NCBI GenBank assembly: GCA_016271365.2
Contig: CM057458.1
Location: 200,604,501 to 200,668,500 of the forward strand
Reading direction: 5' to 3'
DNA length: 64,000 bases
DNA from: Neoceratodus forsteri
Lineage: Eukaryota > Chordata > Ceratodontiformes > Ceratodontidae
Translations under genes and position numbers: made by a program
Shown here: positions 22,139 to 32,825 of the stretch, in pieces
How positions within the stretch are numbered: the first letter of the stretch is position 1
Layout: every line of letters begins with the position of its first letter
Notes under the pieces: model-generated
Database searches by the model: none
What the model was told of the DNA's origin: nothing
What the model saw: the letters and a program-made list of their open reading frames with translations, nothing else

Positions 22139-22989
22139 TTTTGGGAAATAGGAAAATATAATTCAAGATAAACCACAGCAGAACCAAGAGCACTCTGTGT
22201 CATTGCCAGAAAGGTACAGAGCGGTAGTCATGGTAAGTACAATGTAATTCTCAGGTTATTATCAACTGAAGAAAAATTAGTGACATCCCACTCAATGAAT
22301 CACACTTCATAGTAAAGAAGTGCAGGCAAACCATAATTCATGCAGCCTGTGTTTCGAGTATTTCTTTGCATCCTGGTCATAAACTTGTTGGAATGAGACC
22401 TGTATATTGTTAATAAATACGTCTTTAACTACATGACATTGTTGTAGTACCCATTTACATCTGGATTGCCAGATATAATACTTAATAATGGTGAAGATTA
22501 CTTGTAGAGTATTCGCAGAACAGGGGTCCCAACATGGAGAGTATAATGAAAAAATCAGTTCTATGTAAGTCAAGGAAGACAACCACGGGATTTTCCAAAT
22601 CTGAATGATCTCATCCCACAATTGTCACACATAGATACAATCCAGAAAACGGTGTTCCTGAGTTTCCAATATATTCAGGCAGGTATGTCTTGGGCAAAAT
22701 CTTTCTTCTCTAGATTTATGTTTATTATTATTTCTCACATTTAATCTATCATGAAGGGTCAGCCACAACAAATCCCAAGCAAAATCTGGAATTCTTTCAT
22801 TCATCAATTGAGAGAGTGCTCTTGTAATTTCTCCATCAGGGCATGTGGGCAGGGACACCACATCTTGACAGGCAGCTGTCATAATTATAGGGTATACTCG
22901 TTGTTTGGGACCAGATAAAAGTTAGGTGTAGGGAACACAGAAACATAGAAACATAGACTTTGACGGCAGATAAAGACCGCTTGGCCCAT

Positions 22990-25900
22990 CTAGTCTGCCC
23001 ATTTCCCTACCTACAGGATAGGCCGTAGATCCTAGTTAACCAAAAGCCTATTTCTTCCTACCCCCCCACAAGAATTGCCTTATGTCTGTCCCATGCATTC
23101 TTGAATTCTCCCACAGTTTTAGACCCCACAACCTCCTCAGGAAGGCTGTTCCATGCATCCACTACCCTCTCTGTGAAATAATACTTCCTCACATTGCCCC
23201 TGAACTGTCCTCTTTCTAACTTTAAATTGTGTCCCCTTGTTCTTGCAAGTCTCTTTTTCTGAAAGATGCTACCCTCTTGGACTTTGTTGATTCCACTGAG
23301 GTACTTAAAAGTTTCTATTATGTCCCCCTCTCCCTTCTTTCCTCAAGAGTATACATATTAAGCTCCTTTAGTCTCTCCTCATACAGCTTCTCTTGCAGAC
23401 CCTGCACCATTTAGTTGCCCTCCTCTGGACTACCTCTATCCTGTCTATGTCCTTGGGAGATGGGGTCTCAGAACTGGACACAGTACTCCAGATGGGGTTT
23501 CACCAACTGTCTGTACAGAGGATAACAACTTCCTGTTTTCTGCTGCTGATGCCTCTCCCTATACATCCCAGTATACCCCAGCCCTCCTACTGCCTTCTCA
23601 CATTGCTTGCTAACCTTAAGGTCATCTAATATGATTACCCCCAGGTCCCTTTCCTTTTTTGTTGTTGTTACTACCTCCCACCCATTGTGTAATCTTCCCC
23701 TGGGTTCTTGTTTCCCAGGTGCATTATTTTGCCCTTCTTTGCATTGAATCCTAGCTGCCATACTTCTGACCATTCCTCCAACCTTGCCAAGTCCCTTTTC
23801 ATCCTTTCCATGCCTCCTTGTGTATCAACCCTGTTGCAGATCTTTGTGTCATCTGCAAAGGCATACTTTTCCTTCCAGTCCCTCTGCAATGTCACTGATG
23901 AAGACATTAAAAGGACTGGACCCAATACTGAACCCTGCAGTACCCCACTAGTAACCTCTTTCTTCAGAGTGGACTCCATTTACAATTATCTTCTGTGTCC
24001 TGTTGTGCAGCCAATGTTTTCCCAGGCTACCACCCTGGAACCCACTCCCAGGCTGGTTAATTTGACTATTAATCTTTTGTGTGGGACTGTGTCAAATGCC
24101 TTGCTAAAGTCTAGGTAGGCCATGTCCACAGCCCCTCCCTGGTCTACTACTTTGGTCACCCAGTCAAAGAAATCTATTAGATTCATCTGACATGACCTTC
24201 CCACTGTGAATCCATGCTGCCTTGGGTCCTGTGCGCCACTGGCCTCTTGGTACTCAACTATTCTTTCCTTCAGAGTGACTCCATCACTTTCCCTACCACA
24301 GAAGTCAGACTGACAGGTCTGTAGTTTCCTGCCTCTGTCTTGCTCCCACTTTTGTGAAGTGGAATCACATCCACCTTCCTCCAGTCCTCGGTACAACACC
24401 ATCCTCCCATGATTTATTAAAAGAGTAGCCAGTGGTTTCACTAGTTCCTCCTTAATTCTTTTAGAATTCTGGGGTGAATTCCATCAGGACCCATTGCTTT
24501 GTCCACCTTCAGTTTTAGGAGTTCTTGCAGAACCCTTTCTTCTGTGAAAGGACTGGGATCGACCCCCCTATCAAGAGTGCTTCTGTTAATTGGATTAGGC
24601 ACTTCCCCCTCCTCTTTTGTGAATACTGAGCAGAAATATTCGTTCAGTATACCTGCTTTTTCACTGTCCCCCTCTGCCCACCCACTGTTCATTCTATTCA
24701 GCCTCACTATCCCTCCCTTTGTCTTTCTACGCTTGCTGATGTACCTATAAAAGGTTTTATCCCCCTTCTTAACTGAGTTGGCTATCTTTTCCTCAGTTTG
24801 GGCCTTTGCTATTCTGACTTCCCTCCCTGCTTCCTTCTGCCTTAACTGGTACAGCTCTCTGTCCTGCTCCTTCTGTGTTTCCTTATACTTCCGGAATGCT
24901 ATCTTTTTCTTCCTGACTTTCACAGCCACCTCTTTTGAGAACCATAGTGGCTTTTCTTTCATTTTGATTTGTTTATTTGCTTCACACAAAGGCTTGTTGC
25001 CTCTGTGATGGCAGTTTGATGATTCCCCATTGTTGCTCCACACTCCTTCTAGCCTGTTTGCTAGTGCTTTTCTGAGGCACTCTCCCATCTTGCCAAAGTC
25101 AGCTCTCCTAAAGTCCAGTACCCTCACTTTTGTATGGCTTGACTCTGTAGCTGAGTTTAATGTGAACCACACTGTTTGATGGTCACTTGTCCCCAGATGG
25201 CAACCCACTTCTAGATCTGAGATCCTCTCACTGCCCCGTTTGAGAGTACGAGGTCTAAGATTGCTCCCTCATGAGTGGGTTCTGAAACTAGCTGTCTAAT
25301 GCTTGCCACCTGTAGGGCACCAAGAATGGCCCTGCTCTTGGATGTGGCTGCAGCAAATGTGCTCCAGTTAACATCTGGCATATTCAGATCTCCCATCAAT
25401 AGTATCTCCCTTTTCTCTGCCATTCTAAGAATGCCTTCTATCATATCCTTGTCCATTCCCTCCCCCTGACATGGGGGTCTGTACACAACCCCTGTGTGGA
25501 TTGTGGTGCCCTTTCCAGTCTCCAAGGTGACCCACAGTGCCTCTCTCCTCCCTGTTTACTCTTTTGTTCAGTTGCTTTTATCCTTCCTTTACATGAGAGC
25601 TGCTCCTCCCCTCTTCTCCCTGCCTGTCTCTCCTGAGGTTATGTACCCTGGTATGTTAACATCCCAGTCATGGTTCTCTGTGTACCATGTTTCTGTGACT
25701 GCTACGATATCCAGGCATCCTCTTCCATCAAGGCCACCAGCTCAGGAGCTTGTTGCCCAGACTGCGGCATTGGTACTCATTACCCTCCATTTCCTGATGG
25801 CCTTACTCCCTTTGCCCCATCCCTGTCCTTCTTGCCTTTGTCACTTTCTCCATTTACCCCTGCCCTTCTCCCTATTGACACCTCTATGTTGGTGTTTGCC

Positions 25901-25998
25901 GCACTTACTACTGTGATTATTTTGGGGGGGCTAGGATTTCCCTGCTCCTTTCCAGTGCCTCCCCCCTTGGCTAGTTTAAAAGCTTGCCAATGAAGCAT
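22990..25998 (-). pseudogene. CR1 ORF2: endonuclease and reverse transcriptase
   Basis: The frame beginning MLHWQAFKLAKGGG (25,998) leads into the endonuclease: VTETWYTEN (about 25,690), GVVYRPP, LLMGDLNMPDVNW, ILDLVLSNG and LGTSDHQTVWF (about 25,180). A 255-codon stretch (24,441-25,208) follows with KVRKKKIAFRKYKET and EKIANSVKKGDKTFYRYI. RT: MGPDGIHPRILKEL, then QHGFTVGRSCQMNL, YLDFSKAFDTVPH, GSVLGPVL and FADDTKICN (about 23,860; both Asp present). Frameshifts occur near 25.5, 25.2, 24.44 and 23.98 kb. Among the CR1 copies here it is the best reference for the subfamily. Confidence 0.88.
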
Positions 25999-26075
25999 TT
26001 AAACCTATCACCTAGGATCCTGGTTCCCCTCCCGGACAGATGCAGCCCATCATGCCAGTATAGGCTTGCATCACT

Positions 26076-26585
26076 TCAGGTGGACCCCCAGTCTCCAATG
26101 AAGCCAAATCCCTGAGCTCCACACCAGTTTTTCAACCACTGATTGAATCCCACCCTAGCCTCTTCTATGCCATAGATGGGCAGCACCTCCGAGAAGGTTA
26201 CCATGCGTGCTACTTGACTAAGGCCCCTCCCCAATTCCACAAACTCTTCCTGCACTTCTCTAATCCCTTTCTTAGCCAGGTCATTTGTCCCTAGGTGGAC
26301 AATGACATCCAGCTCCCTCCCCTGTGCAGCTGCTCCGGCAATCCTGAGGATTCGCTCCCTGTCCCTGTAAGCCATGGTGCCAGGCAGGCACCTTACCTCC
26401 CTCTCCCCTTCCTCCCCCAGTTCTACCTTCCTAACAATGAAGTCCCCCACCAGGAGTTGTTTCCTTCCCCTGCAGGGTCCCCTGCCACCCTCCTGTGGGT
26501 CTCCTTTGTGGAGGTTCCCAGCATCCTCCTTGGTCTCCACTGCAGGTGCCTCCATAGGAACCTTCCATTTAATCATTTTTTGGAA
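26076..26585 (-). pseudogene. CR1 ORF1: SGNH-esterase-like domain, catalytic Ser replaced
   Basis: The frame reads KQLLVGDFIVRKVEL, then RDRERILRIAGAAA and DVIVHLGTNDLAKKG, then FSEVLPIYGIEEAR and a terminal WL..WC.. segment. This is the SGNH hydrolase fold known from CR1 ORF1 proteins: block I G-D-S-I-V-R, block III G-x-N-D. In block I the nucleophile Ser is Phe (TTC at 26,439-26,441, one base from TCC). The N-terminal part upstream of 26,585 is absent because the copy is truncated. Without the Ser the enzyme could not hydrolyse esters. Confidence 0.8.
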
Positions 26586-27117
26586 AACTGATTTAGCAAA
26601 CAGAGGAATAATGTGTACTCTTGATAATAATCTACTCTTCCTTTGAGCCCATGCATCTAGACCAATTCTAACCCATTCTGAAATACTGTCCTGCCAAATT
26701 TTAGTCATTTAGCCATGCCAGCTGATTACATTAACATATAAAAAGAAACTATAATAAAAAAAATCACTGGATTAATCATTCCTATACCACCTTCCTTAAT
26801 GGGTCTGTAGGTCACAGTCCTCTTTATGGGGTTCAAATGACTTCCCCAAAATGTCCTAAAAAAATACCAAACAATCTTGTCTCAAATTGTACTGGGGAAG
26901 GGAAAACAGCACTAATGTAAACAAAAATAGGAATCAATAAAGTTTTAATTAATAAGATTCTTTTCCATTTGGAAATATGTCTATTAGCCCAAGATTTGGA
27001 AAGATTATCTGCAATATTCAATTTTATTTCCCAATTCAAACAAGGGTGGTCCCCCAGACCAAATAGAACTCCTAAAATGGAGATAGGAATTGGAGAAATC
27101 GAATACCAACTAATGTT

Positions 27118-27346
27118 TATCTATGAAACTAACGTAATAGCTGTAAATCATGAATGAAGTCAAATTGTGAGCCTGATTGTCCTATGCCTGTATGCTGTCG
27201 CAATGTATATTTGTGTATAATATGTAATTGCTGTAAATATTGCCTTTAAATGTTTCTTTATGTAACTAATTCCAGGTCACCCCTGAAAAAGGGACTTCTG
27301 GTCTCAGTGGACTTACCCGGTTATCAAAATCCAAATAAATAAATAA
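27118..27346 (+). mobile_element. LINE 3' tail fragment with shared SINE-like end
   Basis: LINE B coding text ISPIPISILGVLFG (minus) begins just below 27,115, and upstream RT text ends near 27,350, so this AT-rich segment is an insertion. Its end, GTGGACTTACCCGGTTATCAAAA followed by AAATAAATAAATAAG, resembles the SINE end at 32,160-32,205 (GTGCACTTACCCGGTCAAC...). This suggests it is the 3' end of the LINE whose RT moved that SINE. Confidence 0.6.
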
Positions 27347-29618
27347 GAGATCTGTACCAAATCTTTGCCACCCAACTGCAACTCAACAATTTTACCCATG
27401 TTAACCCGGGATCCAGAAATGACTGAGTATTACATCAAAAGTCATACAACTTCTTGTTCATCAGTCAAACACTTAAGGGTCAGGACAACATCATCCGCAT
27501 ATGGTAAAACAGATAATGGACTTGTATTGTCTGTTAAACGAAATCCACTAATCCTATTATTACACTGTATCATTCTCAAGAGGGGGTCAATACAAAATAC
27601 ATATAGGAAGGGGCTAAGGGGGCAACCCTGCCGTACCCCCTTCTAACCTGTACTGAAGTGCCCAGCCACTCATTAACCCTCGGTAGTACTGTAGCTGAAG
27701 CATACATGCATTCAATCCATGTTACAAATACTGCTGGAATCCTAAAAAACTTTAATGTAGTAAACAGATAATTATGGGCAATAGAATCAAAAGCCTTCTG
27801 TTGACCTAAACTCAATAAGAAACCTACTGTTTCAGGAGTTTGAGTTTTATGAAACAGTTCTCGTAAAGTGATTAAGTTATCATACATACCCCGTTTTTCA
27901 ATAGAGCATGTTTTTACTGGGCTTATCAAAGTATTGGTGACTGAACTGAGCCATTTGGCCAAAATCTTCTCCAAGATTTTAAAATCTATATTCAGGATAC
28001 AAATAGGTTGCCAATTTGTCAAGAAGTCCCTATCACCTTTTTTATACAGATAGATTAATTCCGCAATAGTTAAACTAACAGGAATCTGATCAGATTGCAA
28101 TAACTCATTAAATACTGTTGTTAATTCTGGAAGTAGTCATGTTTTGTAATGTTTATAAAATTCAGAGGTTAAACCATCTACTCCAGGTGCAGTACCATTT
28201 GACAAGGAAGAGATTGCAGACTGTACCTCCAATAGGGAGATCGGCCACACTAGGTCTTGTTTCTGTAGATCAGATAACAGGGGAGGTTGAAGCATTGAAA
28301 AAAGTGTCAGCAGTACTGACACAGGGAGGTGTGCCTAGATTATCCTTCTCATATTGATGTACAATATCCAAAATACCTTATTTAGTATTATACAAATGAC
28401 CTGAAGTATCCTTCAACTGTGTAATAGATTTGTTACCAATCTGCTTTTTATGATCTTTATATGGGTCAAAGGTTTGCTTTATACCTTCAGTACCAAATCG
28501 CAATTCATTTTGTAAGGATCGAGCTCTATTGTACTGAATTTGGTACATTTCTTTCTTAAGCAGAGAAATTTGTGTCGTGTAATCAATTCCCAAGGATTCT
28601 GTTCTGGAAATTAAAGAATGTAGTTGTTTTCTAAGATTTAAATACTGTAAGTAAAGATAAGTATTCTGTCTTTTTGTGGATGTCTGAAATAGTATTCAAA
28701 AGTGTTGTTTTGAATCTTCCCACCAAGCAACATAGGAATCATACAAACAAATAACAGATTTCCTGGCTAACCATAAATATTCCCATGTCGCATTTATAGT
28801 CACATTGTCTAACAATAAAGCATTGAGCCTCCAAGGGCCCTTTCCACAAGGGGCTGTAGTATTCCAACATATGGCAATCTCAATGGCTTTATGGTCAGAA
28901 AAGGAAAAGTCCCACATCTTCCCGACAGTAATATCTAAAAACCATGAAACAAAGAAAATATCTACCCTAGTAGAGTGAGACCCTCTAATATAGGAGAAAC
29001 CACCAGTATTATGAACAGTCCGAAAAGAATCTGTAAATTAGAAGTATAGATGATGTCAGCTAGGGCATTGCTATCACAAAAGATTTCATTTGTAGCCAAT
29101 CCCCTATCTGCTATAGATAAGCTACAATTAAAATCCCTTCCCCAGATAATAATTCTGGTAGTATGTAAATAGGGTTGCACTTTCTTAAACAATTCTATAT
29201 GAATAACCTTTCCCTGTGGGGCATAAATATTTATCACCCACAATCTGGCGTGATTATAATGAATATCCAGCAATAAGGCTCTCCCTAATTCGATTTCCAC
29301 TAATCTGGAGACTTTTAAATCAGGATTGAGAAATGAAACCCCTAAGCCATCATATAAATCCAATCCATGAGACCAAAAGGAAACTCCTTTGTTCCATAAC
29401 CAAGTGACATGGGTGACCTCAGATAGGGTTTTGAGTCTAGTGTCTTGTAGACAGATAAGGGGCACTGTATAGTGAGATAAAGCCATTAGAATGGTCATTC
29501 TCCATTTACTATTTTTCAGGCTGTTAACATTTAGAGTGAAGATCTTAACAGAAGACATTATAAGGCAAGAGGTGGTACCCTATGTGGTAAAACAGTGTCC
29601 ATAGTGGATAAAGATCCC

Positions 29619-31994
29619 CTATTTTTGTGACCTAGTTATCCATTTCTTTTTGACAGTGTATGTATATCCTGAGTCTTCGATTTCTGAGGAAGGGTCCCTA
29701 GACATGGAAGACTTAGAAGAAGAATCAGAATTGCCATCATCAGAGTCTGCAAATGATAGAGCTTTGTATTTATTCGCTACAGTCCATTGAGGTCTGCCAT
29801 GAGAGGTTTTTCTGCCCTTCCCTTTTGATCCAGATTTACTATCCATTTTAGTATGAGACCTTTTTTGGTAAGTCACAATAGTAAAAGAAGAGACCATGTC
29901 TACTGGGGGGGCATAGGATCAGGAACTGTAGGGGACTATGCATCTTGTTGTGAAAGCGGGAATGCAGCTTGAGGCATGGAAGTTAACTCAATATTAACCT
30001 GCGGTAGGGCAACCATGTGGATCATAATCAGGGGATCTTGCTCTTGGCTTGTCTGAGGTAAAACGGCATCTGACAAATCAACTGTTGAAATTGGTGTAGG
30101 AATAGATTTTTCAGCAGGTACAGTAATTATGGCATCAACTTCCTTGATAGTATCCTGTGATTGCTGTTTACAAAGATCCTGCAGTCTTTTCTCAGAGGCC
30201 ACAGCACAACCTCTCTTTTGTACTTGAGTAATGAAGGTGTCATGTGTGGTAACGTCTGTCCCATTATGTGAAGCCCATGGACACTTCACATATGAGTGGC
30301 CTTTTTCTTCACACAAATTACAATGGAAAGTGTTAACACAGACATTTGCAAGATGACCCAGTTCCAGACAGTGAGTGCATTTCTGAGTGTCACAGGCATT
30401 ACTCAAATGAAGTCGTGAACCTCAACGATGACAGGATTTGGGCTGGCCCAGGTAGAAAATGGAAACTCTGTCCCTCCCCAGGTAAAAGCAGCTTGAAAGG
30501 TGGCTAATACCTGTGTTCAACACAAACAATTTAACAGTCACACGCCATCCCCCGTCCATATTTGTTCTGAGTCTAGAATTGGAATAGGTTGGTCCAAAAC
30601 TTCACATCTTTGTTTTAACCAAATAAGATGTCGGAAATATTCACTCCCTCATTCTTAACGATAATAGTAATAGTATGCACTGCTGGTTTAGTGATAGGTA
30701 CAGCCTGAAATGGGGACCAAAGAGGTGAATTCTTATAGTCATTATATTTAACCCAAAACCTATCCAGGGCTTCCACTGTCTTAAAGCTAATACCGTAGTT
30801 GTAGTCATCAGTTTGAATTAGAGCAAAGATCTCAGATGCATAGAATTTCATGGAATCTTTTAGCAAAGTTCTGCCTATATAAATTCTATCTGGAGGGAGT
30901 TCTAGGCCACCCTTATAAAGTAATCTCAAAGCATTCCGTCTAGGTGCAGGTTCCCCTTTATTTTTAAAGAGGTCAGCCATTCATAGCATAGGTTTAAAAA
31001 GCTTTCGTTTGTCAGGATCCTGCAAGATAGACATACCAAAGCCAATAGACAAAGAATCCTCCTTTCTGTGTTGCTCAGGAGCAGCAAAAGAGGAACCAGG
31101 GAGGTTTGCATGCATGTTCCCTGTAGGCAGTTGCAAACTACTACTAGAAGCATCAATGCGTGTTCATGTGAGGTCGTCATTGTCATGACAGAGAGGATTT
31201 TGTGGTGCAGAAATCATAGTACTGTGAGTTGTAGGTGGAAAAGACAGTCCTCAATTAATAGAGTGAGGTACAGCAGATTTAGGGGAGGTGACCAATTTAC
31301 CAGTACCTGTAATCACTGTATTGGAAAACTGAGCAACTGCAGGATCTGAGGGATTTGACTTTCAAGAGCCGTCTGTATCAGGAATCTAACCCACATCATG
31401 AAGCACATCTGAGGGGCACCATACAGCTTCAGGTTTAGTCTGCCGATTCAAAACACCCAAAGTTTTCTTCGGAAGGCAGTCTCGAGTAGGGTATGGAAGA
31501 TCCGGGGGTGGATTTAAACTCCCCGCCGTGTCAACAGGTAAAGGCACCATAGTAGCAAGTGGTGGAAAACAAGGTGCAACAGTCATTCCTGGGTGTTCCA
31601 TTTCAGTAGCGAAAGCAGGAGCAAAAAAAGGACTCAGCTCACCAGAATCAGAAGCGTGGGTCTGCAGTTCGGAGATTTCAGGAGTCGAGTGCTGTTGTTC
31701 TTGGGAAGAAGACATGGCAATGCTCAACTCGTAAACAGTCATCTGAGCCATAGAAGAGTCTGACTGAGCAGTGTCCAACAAAGGCGTGTCCAATCCTGCA
31801 GCCAGAAAAGAGTCGGTAAGTTCAGCAGAGTTCGGTAATATACTCGCAGCAGAATTCTCCACGATGGCAGGAGAAGAAAAAACTTCAACAGGAACAGAAA
31901 CTTCGGTCTCTAAGATTTCGGAGGCAGGGGAGGAGACCAGCTCCCCAGCCTCCCGCACATCCACGCACTCCGAGAAATGGCGCGAAGTGGCCAT
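29619..31994 (-). pseudogene. Tx1-like B ORF1: nucleic-acid-binding protein with CCHC knuckles
   Basis: The probable start is ATG at 31,994 (MATSRHFSECVDV), in an AAGATGGCC context, about 35 bases inside the element. A long Ser/Glu/Pro-rich segment (31,386-31,994) is followed by ADLFKNKGEP, RRNALRLLYKGGLEL, MKFYASEIFALI and LDRFWVKYNDYKN (30,615-30,980), aligned with ORF1 of LINE A. Two C-x2-C-x4-H-x4-C knuckles come next: CTHCLELGHLANVC and CNLCEEKGHSYVKC (about 30,290-30,390). The tail (29,619-29,897) is basic then Ser/Asp-rich. A stop at 31,386 and frame changes near 31.0 and 30.5 kb break it. Confidence 0.8.
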
Positions 31995-32028
31995 CTTGGC
32001 TGACAGCCAGCACTTCCCCCTACAGCGA

Positions 32029-32041
32029 AGTAGGGGAATTT
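32029..32041. repeat. Target sequence copy 3 (right of LINE B)
   Basis: AGTAGGGGAATTT is identical over 13 bases to the left target copy. It marks the 5' end of LINE B, and SINE sequence resumes immediately after it. Confidence 0.88.
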
Positions 32042-32205
32042 CCCCAGTGCCCCTTGCCAAATTTCCCCCATTTCACTAAAAATAACACCAACAGCTTAAT
32101 CCGGTTCAAGGTCAGTATCCCCCTCCCCTGGGTTATGTCTGAAAATAGGCAGAATTTGTCTAGTGCACTTACCCGGTCAACAAAAAATAAATAAATAAAA
32201 CGTGT
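32042..32205 (+). mobile_element. Same SINE, 3' half with A-rich tail
   Basis: Starting with CCCCAGTGCC directly after the target sequence AGTAGGGGAATTT, this segment continues the SINE interrupted at 15,063. It has ACTAAAAATAACACCAACAG, GGTTCAAGGTCAGTATCCCC, AAAATAGGCAGAATTTGTC, CTAGTGCACTTACCCGGTC and an AAATAAATAAATAAAA tail. The copy at 55.3-55.6 kb reads through the same point without interruption, which shows that about 17 kb was inserted here. Confidence 0.9.
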
Positions 32206-32825
32206 GCTTCTTTTGGTTTATTTTATGTTTTTAAGGGAAGCATGACTGGTCCAACGACACACACAGGAGTGAGCAACTCTTCCCCTTCCAGTGATAGTCA
32301 GTGCCTTTGCCAAGCGAGCAGAAGTACTTGCGTCCCATGGGCACTTTTGATAATGGAACTGAGTAAGTGAATGTAGAAACATTTAAAAAAATACTTGTAG
32401 AAATATATTTTTGTTTGAGAAGTGCTGGGGTGGGCACTACCAGACTGCTACCAGAGAAAGCAGATGCAGGCATGCAGTGGGACTGGCAGTGGGATTGTAA
32501 GTTCAGACCACGGGACAAGTTAGTAGGTTTTTTAATGCACATTTACTGTAGGTGTCAGATGTGTACAGCTCCAATTTCTTAAAAGAAGTGTTAGGCATGG
32601 GTTTTGTGGTTCATGGTTTTGTCATTGATATACAAGAAAAAAAATGGCAGCATTTAAAATGTAGCCATTGGAATGGTATAGGGATTTTTATTTGGTACTG
32701 TGGTCATGCTTTTGAGACCTTGTTTCTACCCATGCATTGAATGAATCCAATGTGCAGCTAACAACCACTCAGAATGCAGGAATTTCTTGCCCATTTTATA
32801 AACTAATTTATAACATGGGTACTTT

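Larger units (their letters stand above)
22935..26585 (-). mobile_element. CR1-type LINE, longest copy, inserted in LINE B
   Basis: The 3' end is at 22,940 (plus-strand view ACATAGAAACATAGACTTTGACGGC, the reverse of the TTCTATG tail). Reading on the minus strand, LINE B text FQKMIKWKVPM stops at about 26,585, where CR1 ORF1 text begins; B resumes after the CR1 at about 22,920. At 3.65 kb it includes the end of ORF1 and all of ORF2, so only the 5' part is missing. No target duplication is evident, which is usual for CR1. Confidence 0.88.
22307..29558 (-). pseudogene. Tx1-like B ORF2: endonuclease, RT, C-terminal zinc motif (split)
   Basis: The start MSSVKIFTLNVNSLKNS is at 29,558, about 60 bp after the ORF1 stop. 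The endonuclease has LICLQDTRL (Asp where Glu is usual), WVINIYAPQGK, WGRDFNC and FSDHKAIEI (about 28,890). RT blocks are SISLLEVQSAISSL / GTAPGVDGLTSEFYKH, LYKKGDRDFLTNWQPICILNID, FLLSLGQQKAFDS and PYADDVVL at about 27,497 (YADD intact). Thumb: WANRHISKWKRILLIKTLLI. After the CR1 interruption it resumes at about 22,912 with a C-x4-C-x8-H-x4-C motif (CPRHTCLNILETQEHRFLDC) and ends at 22,307. Frame changes occur in the RT and connector. Confidence 0.82.
22139..32028 (-). mobile_element. Tx1-like LINE B, interrupted by a CR1
   Basis: On the minus strand the element runs from 32,028 (5' end, next to the target duplication) through ORF1 and ORF2 to a T-run at 22,139 (plus-strand view). A 3.6-kb CR1 (22,935-26,585) and a 229-bp LINE fragment (27,118-27,346) interrupt it. 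Without them it is about 6 kb. Its proteins match LINE A in layout and motifs but differ widely in sequence, so A and B are separate subfamilies. Stops and frameshifts in both ORFs show decay. Confidence 0.85.

Noticed and set aside
23229..24118. Long plus-strand frames over 23.2-24.1 kb
   Set aside because: They are antisense to the CR1 ORF2 on the minus strand, whose RT motifs are unambiguous.
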